64,000 nucleotides of DNA from JAKAVN01 sp963796565 (GCA_963796565.1 CAWCMA010000001.1:496001-560000); one strand, 5' to 3'; shown: positions 26,892 to 35,262, counted from the stretch's first letter. Numbers and translations: made by a program. The notes: generated by a model from the sequence alone, not told the origin.

Positions 26892-27503
26892 TCAGTCGGT
26901 GCGGGCCAGCGCGTCCTGCCACAGCCGTGTCACTGCGGCGCGCAGCTCTTCGAGCGTGCCTTCGTTGCGAATCACCGAGGTTGCGTGCTTGCGGCGCTCC
27001 TCGTCGGAAACCTGCGCGCGGATGCGGGCCTCGGTTTGCTCGGGCTTCAGCCCGCGGTCGCGCTCGACACGTTCGATCACGCGCTCACGGGAGGCGGTTA
27101 CCAGCCAGATTTCGTCGAACAGCGGCTGCCAGTTGGCCTCGATCAGGATGGCCGCCTCGATAACGATCGGCCGCGTCTCTCCGCCACGGCGCATCTCCGC
27201 GACCATCTCGCCCATCCGCGCAAACATCTTCGGATGCACGATCGCGTTGAGCCGTTTGAGCGCCGCGGGATCGGCGAACACGATCGGCCCGAGCTTGCGG
27301 CGGTCGATCGTGCGGTCGGAGGCGAGGATGCCTTTGCCGAAAGCGTCGATCAGTTCCCGGTAGGCGGGAGCGCCCGGCTGGTAGATCTCGTGGCCGACCT
27401 TGTCGGCGTCGATCGCAGGAGCGCCCAGCTCGCTCAGAATTCTGGCCGCGGTACTTTTGCCCGAACCGATTCCGCCAGTGAGCCCGATAGTGATTGGTTT
27501 CAT
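26892..27503 (-). CDS. coaE: Dephospho-CoA kinase
   Basis: A 203-residue P-loop kinase: GLTGGIGSGKSTAARIL at the N-terminus, DADKVGHEIYQPG near residue 34 and the lid region around HPKMFARM and EAAILIEANW. It phosphorylates dephospho-CoA at the 3'-OH in the last step of CoA synthesis. The ATG at 27503 begins the conserved core; an open frame further upstream has no family similarity. It is followed after 11 bases by the panE-like gene. Confidence 0.94.
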   Translation of the reverse strand: MKPITIGLTGGIGSGKSTAARILSELGAPAIDADKVGHEIYQPGAPAYRELIDAFGKGILASDRTIDRRKLGPIVFADPAALKRLNAIVHPKMFARMGEMVAEMRRGGETRPIVIEAAILIEANWQPLFDEIWLVTASRERVIERVERDRGLKPEQTEARIRAQVSDEERRKHATSVIRNEGTLEELRAAVTRLWQDALARTD

Positions 27504-27537
27504 CGTTACGGTGGCCCCCGCCCTTGCCGCGCCGCTC

Positions 27538-29325
27538 TTAGCTGGCCGCCTCGCGTCCCCAGGACTGGAGATTGTAGAGGTAGCTGAAGAAGCCGCCGCG
27601 CGAAAGCAATTCGGCGAAAGATCCCTGCTCGGCAATTTCACCGTCGCGCAGCACCAGGATACGATCGGCGTTCTGAATGGTGGAGAGCCGATGCGCGATC
27701 ACCAGCGTGGTACGCCCACGCATCGCCTCGCGCACCGCGTCCAGCACCAGCGACTCGGTTTCCGCATCGAGCGCGCTGGTCGGCTCGTCCATCACCAGCA
27801 CCGGCGCGTCGCGCAGGAGCGCCCGCGCGATCGTCACCCGTTGCGCCTCGCCCTCGGAGAGGCTGTGGCCGCCCTGGCCGACGACTTCGTCGAGCCCGGC
27901 CGGCAGGCGCGCGATCACCGGATCGAGGCGCGCAGCCGAGGCGGCGCGTTCGATCTCGCGCTGGCTTGCGCCGGGGCGGCCCAGCGCGATGTTGGAGCGC
28001 ATCGTGTCGTACAGCACCAGCGGCGGCTGGAGCACCATCGCGACGTTGTGGCGCAGCGACTCCAGCGTGAAATCCAGCGCGTCGTGCCCGTCGATGCTGA
28101 TCGTGCCCTGCTGCGGTTCATAAAAGCGTACCAGCAGACTTGCCATCGTGGTCTTGCCCGCGCCGCTCGGCCCGACGATCGCGACCGTCTCGCCGCGCCC
28201 GGCGCGAAAGCTCACGCCCTTGAGCACCGGATGGCCGGGTGCGTAGCCGAATACGACATTCGCAAATTCAATATCGCCGCGCGCGCGCCCGAGCTCCCGC
28301 GCCCCGGGCCGATCTTTTACCTCGGGTTCGATCTCCAGCAGTTCCAGGCATCGCCGCAGCCCAGCCATCGCGCCCTGCACCATGCCGTAGGTTTGAAACA
28401 TCTGGTTGATCGGCGCGTAGAGCGAGGCGAGATAGGTGGCGAAGACGATCAGATCGCCGATCGTGAGGCGACCGCTCAGCGCGTGCAGCGCACCGATGTA
28501 GATTACTACCGCGGTGCCGATCGCAATCAGCACGTTCACCGCGCCGGCGTACGCGGTCTGCAAGGTGTACAGACGCAACGTCTCGCCCAGGCTCTCGCTG
28601 CTCGATTCGACGAACTCACGGTAGGATTCGGCCTCGCGGGTGAAGGCCTGGACCACGTGGATCGCGGCAAGCGAGCGATGGGCCACCGTGTAGAGGCGGC
28701 TCTCCTTGACGCGGGCGGCGGCGGCGATACGGTCGATGGGCTTGCTGGCGGTGGCGATCAGCGCGGCCAGAAATGGTACGACCGCCAGCGCCACGATCGT
28801 CAGCTCCGGGTCGATCCGCATCATTACTACGAACATCTCCGCCAGCATCACGATGGACGAGAGCAATGGGAACAGCCCGTTCATCGCGATGGTCTGCACG
28901 GAAAAGGTGTCGTAGGTGATGCGCACCATCAAATCGCCGATCGGGCGGCCGCGATGGAACGAGAGCGAAAGGCGCTGCAGATGGTCGAACATTTCGGCCC
29001 GGAGGTCGTTGACCATCCGCTGGCCGATCGAAATCGAGATGTAATTGTTGAAGACGTTGATCAGCCCGAGCACCACGTAGAGCACCACCAGCCCGAGACA
29101 GGCGGCGATTAGCAGGTTCGCAGGTGAAAGCTGCGCCGCACGCGCGGGCCATGCAGCGCTCAGCGGCGTCGCGTGCAATACGTTGTCGATCACGATCTTG
29201 AGCGGCCACGGCTTGAGCACCTCCAGCGCGGCGGCCAGCATCACGCATAGCACCGCCAGCGCCAAGCGTCCCAGATGCGGCCGCGTGCGGCGCAGCACCT
29301 CGCCGATGAGCCCGAGCGTACTCAT
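27538..29325 (-). CDS. ABC exporter, fused permease and ATPase (type IV, MsbA/LmrA-like)
   Basis: A 595-residue half-transporter. Six membrane segments occupy residues about 20-310, and the nucleotide-binding domain follows with Walker A GPSGAGKTT, Q-loop VLQPPLVLYD, Walker B VLVMDEPTSALD and the H-loop AHRLS. The signature is LSEGEAQRV rather than LSGGQ, a mild variation. It should work as a homodimer exporting a lipid, glycan or peptide. Its ATG overlaps the stop of the glycosidase/glycosyltransferase fusion by one base (TGATG), so it probably exports that enzyme's product; this is inference from context. Confidence 0.92.
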   Translation of the reverse strand: MSTLGLIGEVLRRTRPHLGRLALAVLCVMLAAALEVLKPWPLKIVIDNVLHATPLSAAWPARAAQLSPANLLIAACLGLVVLYVVLGLINVFNNYISISIGQRMVNDLRAEMFDHLQRLSLSFHRGRPIGDLMVRITYDTFSVQTIAMNGLFPLLSSIVMLAEMFVVMMRIDPELTIVALAVVPFLAALIATASKPIDRIAAAARVKESRLYTVAHRSLAAIHVVQAFTREAESYREFVESSSESLGETLRLYTLQTAYAGAVNVLIAIGTAVVIYIGALHALSGRLTIGDLIVFATYLASLYAPINQMFQTYGMVQGAMAGLRRCLELLEIEPEVKDRPGARELGRARGDIEFANVVFGYAPGHPVLKGVSFRAGRGETVAIVGPSGAGKTTMASLLVRFYEPQQGTISIDGHDALDFTLESLRHNVAMVLQPPLVLYDTMRSNIALGRPGASQREIERAASAARLDPVIARLPAGLDEVVGQGGHSLSEGEAQRVTIARALLRDAPVLVMDEPTSALDAETESLVLDAVREAMRGRTTLVIAHRLSTIQNADRILVLRDGEIAEQGSFAELLSRGGFFSYLYNLQSWGREAAS

Positions 29326-31790
29326 CAGGCGGCTTCTTCCTCCACGTGGGCGCGGGCGCCGAGCGTCGCCACCGCCTCCCTGGCGGCGGCCTTGAGTGCA
29401 GCGGGCAGGCGGCTCAGATGCAGCACGGAGAGTGCCGCGGCGCATAGTCCCGCGATTCCGGCAGCGGCTAACGCGCTGCTGGCAGAGAATCCGGTCGCCA
29501 GCATCACCACCACCATTGCTGCCGCCACCATCGCGATTCGCCACCACGCGGGAACGGCGCGCCAGGAGAGCGCGAAGCGACCGTCTTCCAGTTCCAGACC
29601 ATTGAGGTGCACGCGCATCCCCGGTGGAATTACGATGACGAGGTCATAGGCTTCGTACTGACCGCCCGCGGCGGCGGCGAGGCCGCCGCGAACCAGCGCC
29701 GCGCGCATCGCTTCCAGCAACAACTCGACGCCGCCGGGTCCGAGCCGTTCCGCCAGCGTGACCAGCACGCGGCCGCGTGCGCGGACCGTTGCAGCCTCAT
29801 CATCAGTGGGTCCAGGCGGGGGCGCGGATCCCCATATGACGCGCTCGCGTGACGCGCTGCGGGCGAGCACTCCCGCGAGCGCGGCGGGTGCGAGCAGCGC
29901 GCGCGCCGCCACGGTCAGCCGCGCGCCGTCCGACGGCGCGCGGCTGACCGTGGCGATACGAATTGTGCTCGCTAGCGTCAGCGCGATTGCGGCCAATCCC
30001 AGCCACGCCATCGGCGCGCTCGCCATGCCGGCGACGATCATGACGATGGCGATCGCGACCCAGGGCATCGTGAGCGGCAATTGCACAAGCGGTGAAGTCT
30101 CGGCGCCCGGATAGACGCTCTGGAACAGTCCGCGGCCGAACGCGCCGTAGTAGATACGCGCGCTGCCCAGCAGGCCGCCGAGACGCGAGGCGCCGCCGTA
30201 CATAGCGCTCGCGCCGCCGGCCTTCAGTGGATACTTGCGAAACAGCAATCCCTCGCCCCGGCCGTAACCGCGCTGCTGTCGGACATACGCGCCGAGCGTC
30301 GGCCGGCGTTCATGGATCACGACCGCGGCGGGAGCGCTCGCGATCGTCAGTTTGCGCTCGGCAAGCCGCCACGAGAAATCGACATCGTCGCCAGCGGCGG
30401 TGAACATCGGGTCGAATCCGTTGGCCGCCTGGGCCGTGGCCTTGTCAACGATCATGTTGCATCCGCACACTTGCTCGAGCGTGTCGTCGCCGGCGCGAAC
30501 CTCGCGCGGCTGTCCGGGCGCGGCGGCGATTGCGGCCGCGAGCGCCGAGCCGGGTGGCGGCGCGAAATTGGGACCACCGGCGGCCGCCGCGTCGCGGCGG
30601 GTCAGGGTTTCGACGAGGTGGTAGAGCCAATCGCGATCGGCGCGTGCATCGGCGTCGATGAAGGCAACGCAGCTTCCAGCTGCGGCCTCGATCCCGCTAT
30701 TGCGCGCGGCCGCGAGGCCGCGATGCTCCACGCTTAGTACGCGCACGCCCGCGCGCGTCGCGATTTCACCGGTCGTGTCGCTCGAGCCGTCGTCGACCAC
30801 GATAGTTTCGTAGTCGGGGTAGTTGAGATGGGCGAGCGAGTCGAGGCACTCGCCGAGCGTCGCCTCCGCGTTGTAGGCGGCCACCACGACCGAGGCCTTG
30901 GGAGGCTCTTTCAGCGGCGGTGGGAGCGGGCCCTTGAAAACCTCGCCGACCGCGTCGAAAGCGCGTTTACGGATGCGTTCGCGGGTCACCAGCCCGAAGG
31001 CCCAATCGCTGATATCGGCGCCTCCGGTATGCCATTCGTCGGTGAAGGCGAACACGATGAAGCCCGAGAGGCCGAGTTCGAAGGTGGCGCGCGCCTGCCA
31101 TGAGAGCAGCTCAGCTTGATGCGCCTCACCCTCGCGGATGGTGTCCATCCCGGTTTCGCTGAGCACCAGCGGTCGCTCGCCGGTCGCGGCCATCAGATGA
31201 GTCAGGTAGCGGCAGAAGTCGGGCTCGCGATGTAGATAGACGTTGAAGCAGATGAAGTCGAGGAAACTCAGGTCGAGGTATTCGGATGACGGGTAGTTCG
31301 AGTAGGTGAAAAGCGAGTCGGGCGCGATGCTTTTGCCAAGCTCGTAAAGGTCGCCCAGGAAGCGGCTGACCGCGCGCGCGCCGTGCCAGCGCACGATGTC
31401 GGAGCGGATTTCGTTGCCGAGGCTGAAGGCGAAGATCACGTCGGCGAAGCTGCGCATCTCGTTGACCGAGGTGCGGATGGTGCCGCGGATGTCGGCGGCC
31501 ATCTGGCGTGAGTCAAGAAACGCCATGTGAAACGGCCACGGCATCCCGACCATCAGCCGCAGCTCGTGCTTCGCGGCCAGCTCGAACATCCACGGCGGCG
31601 GCGGCACGTAGGTGCGTACGACGTTGGCGCCCAGCTCGCGGATCAACGCGAAATCCTGCGCGGCGCGCGCGGGTTCCGGGTAGCGCTCGCCGCGCGAGTT
31701 GGGACTGAACGGTCCGTAAGAGACGCCGCGTGCGTGGAACTTGCGCTGGCCCTCGAACAGGAACTTGCCGCGTGCGAGCAGACGATCCAT
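29325..31790 (-). CDS. Glycosidase-like TIM barrel fused to GT2 glycosyltransferase with membrane tail
   Basis: Residues about 1-295 resemble GH2/GH5-clan catalytic domains: the likely acid/base glutamate is in FSLGNEIRSD near residue 128 and the nucleophile in VLSETGMDT near 214. Residues about 305-530 are a GT2 domain with ASVVVAAYNAEATL, VVDDGSSD and FIDADARAD, plus AGDDVDFSWRL as the catalytic-base region. Hydrophobic segments follow at about 575-610 and 750-790. A coupled synthesis and trimming or transfer of a surface glycan is plausible. A perfect 49-base palindrome (29907-29955) is read in frame as residues about 612-628. ATG 31790 has a weak ribosome site. Confidence 0.85.
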   Translation of the reverse strand: MDRLLARGKFLFEGQRKFHARGVSYGPFSPNSRGERYPEPARAAQDFALIRELGANVVRTYVPPPPWMFELAAKHELRLMVGMPWPFHMAFLDSRQMAADIRGTIRTSVNEMRSFADVIFAFSLGNEIRSDIVRWHGARAVSRFLGDLYELGKSIAPDSLFTYSNYPSSEYLDLSFLDFICFNVYLHREPDFCRYLTHLMAATGERPLVLSETGMDTIREGEAHQAELLSWQARATFELGLSGFIVFAFTDEWHTGGADISDWAFGLVTRERIRKRAFDAVGEVFKGPLPPPLKEPPKASVVVAAYNAEATLGECLDSLAHLNYPDYETIVVDDGSSDTTGEIATRAGVRVLSVEHRGLAAARNSGIEAAAGSCVAFIDADARADRDWLYHLVETLTRRDAAAAGGPNFAPPPGSALAAAIAAAPGQPREVRAGDDTLEQVCGCNMIVDKATAQAANGFDPMFTAAGDDVDFSWRLAERKLTIASAPAAVVIHERRPTLGAYVRQQRGYGRGEGLLFRKYPLKAGGASAMYGGASRLGGLLGSARIYYGAFGRGLFQSVYPGAETSPLVQLPLTMPWVAIAIVMIVAGMASAPMAWLGLAAIALTLASTIRIATVSRAPSDGARLTVAARALLAPAALAGVLARSASRERVIWGSAPPPGPTDDEAATVRARGRVLVTLAERLGPGGVELLLEAMRAALVRGGLAAAAGGQYEAYDLVIVIPPGMRVHLNGLELEDGRFALSWRAVPAWWRIAMVAAAMVVVMLATGFSASSALAAAGIAGLCAAALSVLHLSRLPAALKAAAREAVATLGARAHVEEEAA
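29907..29955. repeat. Perfect 49-base palindrome (23-base arms) inside the glycosidase/GT2 gene
   Basis: Arms 29907-29929 and 29933-29955 are exact reverse complements around CCG. GGTCAGC lies at the same offset as in the ybeY palindrome at 21261-21309, and arm and loop lengths are identical. It codes for an Arg/Ser/Ala/Thr-rich loop between hydrophobic segments. Confidence 0.9.
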
Positions 31791-31929
31791 CCCGATGAGC
31801 TAATCGTAAACAAACGGAGCGCGCAACGCGGCTCTGGCTAGGTGCGGTTCTCCCGATGGCAAACGCGCGCATGCTCACACGCGGAGAGCGCTTTCAATCG
31901 CCCCGTCGGCTCGCCTATATTGCGCGAGC

Positions 31930-32805
31930 ATGGAGAGCGGGCGCAACGACGAACCTAAAATCTTCCCGGAACCTGAAACTTTCCTGGTGGACGCGAACGG
32001 CATCCGGCTGAGCTGCCAGGACTGGGGCGGCGAAGGGTCGCCGATCGTAATCCTGCACGCGACCGGATTCCTGGGGCGGGTGTACCGGCCGATCGCGCTT
32101 GCGTTGCGATCGATGGGCCATGTCTACAGCTACGACCAGCGCGGCCACGGCGACAGCTCGCGCCCGGCCGACGGCGACTACAGTTGGGCGAGCACGGTTG
32201 CGGATCTGAAGGCGTTCATCGGGGCGATGAAGCTAGAGGGCGCGCGCGGCCTTGGCCATTCGGCCGGGGCGACCGCGATCGGCTCGCTTGCCGGCGCGCA
32301 TCCCGAGTTGATCTCGCGCGCCGTGCTGGTCGAGCCGGTGGTGTTCGACGACGAAGTGCCGGAGTCGGTACAGAACTCGCTCTGCGAGCGCACGCGCAAG
32401 CGCAAACGAGGGTTCGAGAGCGCGGAGGCGATGTTCCGTAACCTCGAGCACAAACCGCCGTTCAACACCTGGCGGCGCGATATGCTGCGTGACTATTGCG
32501 AGTTCGGCACGCGGCCTGTGGCAGAGGGCGGAGTGGAACTGAAATGCCTGCCTGAAATCGAGGCGGATTTCTATTCGCGTGCGCGCGAGTTCCCTGGCCT
32601 GACGCTGATGCTCAAGAGCCGCTCGCCACTGTTGGTGATGTTCGGCGAAAAAAGCGACTCGACAGGCATCAAAATCACGGACAAGATCGCGGCGCAATTG
32701 GTGAACGGCACCGTCGTCACAGTTCCGGACGCGGGCCATTTTCTGCCGATGGAACAGCCGGAAATGGTCGCCCGGATGGCGGCCGAGTTCTTCAACCGCA
32801 AATGA
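31930..32805 (+). CDS. Alpha/beta-hydrolase
   Basis: A 291-residue alpha/beta-fold hydrolase. The oxyanion region is ILHATGFLGRVYRPIA, the strand-turn motif YSYDQRGHGDSS near residue 67, the nucleophile serine in GLGHSAGATA near 108 and the catalytic histidine in DAGHFLPMEQP near 270. The LHATGF variant of HG is seen in esterases and C-C bond hydrolases. Substrate unknown. Monocistronic; the upstream gene diverges and the downstream gene converges. Confidence 0.9.
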   Translation: MESGRNDEPKIFPEPETFLVDANGIRLSCQDWGGEGSPIVILHATGFLGRVYRPIALALRSMGHVYSYDQRGHGDSSRPADGDYSWASTVADLKAFIGAMKLEGARGLGHSAGATAIGSLAGAHPELISRAVLVEPVVFDDEVPESVQNSLCERTRKRKRGFESAEAMFRNLEHKPPFNTWRRDMLRDYCEFGTRPVAEGGVELKCLPEIEADFYSRAREFPGLTLMLKSRSPLLVMFGEKSDSTGIKITDKIAAQLVNGTVVTVPDAGHFLPMEQPEMVARMAAEFFNRK

Positions 32806-32813
32806 TCAGGCGG

Positions 32814-33440
32814 CTAAACCAATCCATGGATTTTCGCGAACGGATCCCACGACGGGTCGCGATGCCATTCGTATTCCATCCGGATTGCGATCTGTTCGGC
32901 GGTCTCGGCGCCGGCGAGCCTGGCGATCAAAGCGAGCGTCATGTCGATTCCGGCCGAGACTCCCGATGACGTCGCGAACTTGCCGTCCTCGACCCATCGA
33001 GCCTGCCGGATCCATTCGACTGCCGGACCCTGTTCGGTCACCCATTTGAAAGCGAACTTATTCGAGGTCGCGCGGCGTCCGTCGAGCAATCCGGCGCGCG
33101 CCAGCAGCGCCGCCCCGGTGCATACGGAACTCACGATCTCCGCCTCCGCCGCGCACTGGCGCAACCATTCCAGCAGCGGGACATTGTTGACCTCGCGCCG
33201 CGTGCCGATACCGCCCGGCACCACTATCACGTCGATCCGAGGACAATCGGCGAGCGCGTAGTCCGCTATCGCGCTCGGCCCCTGCGCGCTTTTGACCCCG
33301 CCAGCGGTTTCGGCGGCGGTCAAGATCGTGCACCCGCTGGAAAGCTGAGCGTGCATTCCCCACGCCTCCAGCGGGCCGAACACGTCGAGCAATTCGAAGC
33401 CCTCGAAGAGCAGCACGCCGACGGTTTTCTGCGACGCCAT
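32814..33440 (-). CDS. DJ-1/PfpI-family protein
   Basis: A 208-residue class-I glutamine-amidotransferase-like protein. It opens VGVLLFEGFELLDVFGPLEAWG, typical of the isonitrile-hydratase/AraC-sensor-like branch, has VVPGGIGTR near residue 73 and the nucleophile elbow cysteine in VSSVCTGAALLA near 104. It lacks a DNA-binding tail, so it is not a transcription factor. Possible roles include isonitrile hydration or glyoxal repair; none can be confirmed. The ATG at 33440 follows a strong GGGAGG. Confidence 0.88.
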   Translation of the reverse strand: MASQKTVGVLLFEGFELLDVFGPLEAWGMHAQLSSGCTILTAAETAGGVKSAQGPSAIADYALADCPRIDVIVVPGGIGTRREVNNVPLLEWLRQCAAEAEIVSSVCTGAALLARAGLLDGRRATSNKFAFKWVTEQGPAVEWIRQARWVEDGKFATSSGVSAGIDMTLALIARLAGAETAEQIAIRMEYEWHRDPSWDPFAKIHGLV

Positions 33441-33519
33441 CGAAGCCTCCCTACCGCGCTGAGAGCGATGTCCCTTTGGAAAGTGGAGGGTAACCATCGA
33501 TTGCTGGCCGGGCAACTAT

Positions 33520-33563
33520 GTGCGCTGCTGGAGCGGCCGGCTACGGCCGTTCCAGCAGCGCAC
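33520..33563 (-). terminator. Terminator-like hairpin at the methyltransferase 3' end
   Basis: Arms 33520-33539 and 33544-33563 pair over 20 bases with one G-T wobble around a GCTA loop. The stem spans the last codons and the stop of the leftward methyltransferase gene, 80 bases before the DJ-1 gene start. No T-run is seen, so it could also act as an mRNA-end stabiliser. Confidence 0.55.
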
Positions 33564-34287
33564 GTGCCTCGTCGCTGTAGACGCCCGGCGCGTCGTACAT
33601 CACCAGCGCCGGCTCGACCTCGACTTCGACCCCGCCGCCCTTGCGCGCCTCGACCAGCATGGTCGAGGCGCGCGCGGCGGGGTAGGGGTGGACGAAGCGG
33701 ATGCGCTTGGGCTCCAGGCGATGGGCGCGCAGCGCCGAGATGAGCTCGGCGCTGCGCGCCGCCGCGAAGACGAAGGCGGCGTGGCCGCCGTGGCGCGCGT
33801 AGCGCGCCGCGGCGGCCACGAAGTCTTCGAGGGTGGCCGCCGCCTCGCCGCGGGCGAGGCGGCGGCCCGCGAGCGAACTTTCGCGCCCACTCTGGCGGGC
33901 GCGAAAGGGCGGATTGGCGAGCACCAGGTCGAAGCCGCCCGCCGCGTTGAGCGCGCGGCGGCTGCGCAAATCCGCGGATATGGCGCGCACCATGCCAAGA
34001 CCGTTGAGCGCAGCGTTACGCGCGATCAGCGCCGCGAGCGCCGGTTGAATTTCCAGCGCAACTACTTCGCGCGGCCGGGCGAGGGCGGCGAACATCAGTG
34101 CCACCACTCCGCATCCCGCGCCCAACTCCAACACGCGGGCGGCGGGACGCGCGGCGGCGAAGCGGGCCAACAGCACTGCCTCGACCGAGAAGCGGTAGCC
34201 GCGGCGCGGCTGGTAAAGGCGCAGTGCCCCGCCTAGGATCGAGTCGAGCGTTTCTTCCGCGATTGGTTCAATCGTTCGTTTAAGCAT
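33541..34287 (-). CDS. tRNA1(Val) adenine-N6 methyltransferase family (YfiC/TrmN6-like)
   Basis: A 248-residue class I methyltransferase. GYRFSVEAVLLARFA near residue 31, the SAM motif VLELGAGCGVVALM near 53 and the N6-adenine catalytic motif NPPF near 123 place it with TrmN6/YabB-like enzymes that modify A37 of tRNA or similar targets. The ATG at 34287 shares the word CATG with the start of the divergent small gene. The gene contains several long hairpins at 33780-33907 that fall in conserved-length segments, so they are not insertions. A TTG at 34302 is an alternative start. Confidence 0.88.
   Translation of the reverse strand: MLKRTIEPIAEETLDSILGGALRLYQPRRGYRFSVEAVLLARFAAARPAARVLELGAGCGVVALMFAALARPREVVALEIQPALAALIARNAALNGLGMVRAISADLRSRRALNAAGGFDLVLANPPFRARQSGRESSLAGRRLARGEAAATLEDFVAAAARYARHGGHAAFVFAAARSAELISALRAHRLEPKRIRFVHPYPAARASTMLVEARKGGGVEVEVEPALVMYDAPGVYSDEARALLERP
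33780..33907. repeat. Three successive hairpins within the methyltransferase gene
   Basis: Stem 1 pairs 33780-33798 with 33802-33820 (19 pairs, one G-T, loop GTA). Stem 2 pairs 33835-33849 with 33853-33867 (15 perfect, loop GCG). Stem 3 pairs 33878-33888 with 33897-33907 (11 perfect). They recall the ybeY arrangement but lack GGTCAGC and add no length to the protein. Confidence 0.75.
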
Positions 34288-34492
34288 GGATTCCAACGCC
34301 AACGGCGAGCGCTACGCGCGCATTTTTCGCAAGGCCGGCGTCTATCTCGCCAAGGGCAACGTAGCGCGTGCGCTTGAAGTGCTCAAAGAGGGACACGATC
34401 TCGCCGAGCGCGAGGGCCATCCGAAAATGGCGCACCTGTTCGCGGCCGAGATGGAACGCGCCAGAGCATCTGCGAATTCCGAAGGGGAATAA
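34286..34492 (+). CDS. Small helical (single-TPR-like) protein
   Basis: A 68-residue protein of unknown function. AGVYLAKGNVARALEVLKEGHDLAEREGH has the spacing of one TPR helix pair (small-large-small residue pattern), flanked by a further helix. GC-rich third positions support coding. It starts at ATG 34286, within the CATG that also starts the divergent methyltransferase, so no room exists for a normal leader on either side. The start may lie elsewhere or the mRNA may be read from inside the opposing gene's coding region. Confidence 0.6.
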   Translation: MDSNANGERYARIFRKAGVYLAKGNVARALEVLKEGHDLAEREGHPKMAHLFAAEMERARASANSEGE

Positions 34493-34723
34493 GCGAGGAA
34501 ATTGGGGTGGCGGGAGTTTTGCTGACCCGCCAAAGGATACTGCAGGTGTCCGAAATCGCTGCCGGGCAGCCATTTCGCGGTCATTGCGCGGTGGCGGGGC
34601 GCTTGACGGCGCACGGTTCGTACTTAAGTTCTGTTCAGCGAGGCGCGGAGGGAAAACGAGCCCTGTGTGCGCAGCGAAAATAAAAAATTGACCGGCAAAT
34701 CATGCGGTCGGGAGGATTGAACG
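34493..34723. other. Upstream region of hsp20
   Basis: A 231-base gap without a gene. It contains a 7-base hairpin (TGGCGGG at 34508, CCCGCCA at 34526), a TTGACG at about 34600 and an AT-rich stretch at 34676-34690. I found no CIRCE element and no clear heat-shock sigma-factor site. Confidence 0.45.
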
Positions 34724-35167
34724 ATGGAAGTGGTACTTGGAAACGGATATGCGAATGGATGGCTCTACGATCGGATGAACAGACTGAACCAGCTCTTCAA
34801 CGAAGCGGGACGGACGGCTTCGGAGTCGCATGGTCACGTGCTACCCCGGACCGACGTCATCGAGCATAGCGAAGGCTATCATTTCTACTTCGACATGTCG
34901 GGTATCAAGGCCGATTCGGTCAACGTTCAGGTCGAGGACGGACGCCTGATGGTCGAGGCGGAGCGCAAGCAGCCCGAGTGGCCCAAAGACGCCCAGGTTC
35001 ATCTGTCGGAGCGCAGCTACGGCACGATCCGCCGCTCGTTCGCGATGCCTGAGGATGCCAGCGCCGAGGGGATCAAGGCGACCTATCGCGACGGCGTGCT
35101 CGAGGTAACGGTGGCGAAGAAGCCCGAAGCCAAGCCGACCAAGATCAAGGTCAACGTCGAGAACTAG
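34724..35167 (+). CDS. Hsp20/alpha-crystallin small heat-shock protein
   Basis: A 147-residue protein with an alpha-crystallin domain at about residues 40-135: PRTDVIEHSEGYHFYFDMSGI (start of the domain), a central SERSYGTIRRSFAMPEDA and the terminal A-x-x-x-x-GVLEVTVAKK. It acts as an ATP-independent holdase. The C-terminal IKVNV resembles the IxI/V oligomerisation motif. GGGAGG precedes the ATG. Three 20-base repeats and a terminator follow the stop. Confidence 0.93.
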   Translation: MEVVLGNGYANGWLYDRMNRLNQLFNEAGRTASESHGHVLPRTDVIEHSEGYHFYFDMSGIKADSVNVQVEDGRLMVEAERKQPEWPKDAQVHLSERSYGTIRRSFAMPEDASAEGIKATYRDGVLEVTVAKKPEAKPTKIKVNVEN

Positions 35168-35220
35168 TAGTCAATCTCGGGAGCTAGTAGTCATTTTCGA
35201 GAGATAGTAGTAAAGATCGA
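35161..35220 (+). repeat. Three tandem 20-base repeats at the hsp20 stop codon
   Basis: Units 35161-35180, 35181-35200 and 35201-35220 share GAnnTAGTAGTCA/TAAnnTCGA-like sequence. The first unit contains the last Asn codon and TAG stop of hsp20; each later unit also carries TAGTAG. The array ends directly before the terminator. Confidence 0.85.
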
Positions 35221-35222
35221 AT

Positions 35223-35262
35223 GGCGCGCCGCGCGCTTAAAGTGCGCGGCGCGCCTTTTCTC
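35223..35262 (+). terminator. Rho-independent terminator after hsp20
   Basis: GC-rich arms 35223-35236 and 35242-35255 (14 pairs, one G-T) around TTAAA, followed by TTTT and a pyrimidine-rich stretch. Confidence 0.88.

Noticed and set aside
27400..29112. Plus-strand gene opposite the ABC exporter
   Set aside because: The exporter on the minus strand has every ABC motif; the opposite frame has none and a composition typical of antisense shadows.
34493..34723. tRNA or small RNA upstream of hsp20
   Set aside because: No cloverleaf could be formed; only short hairpins are present.
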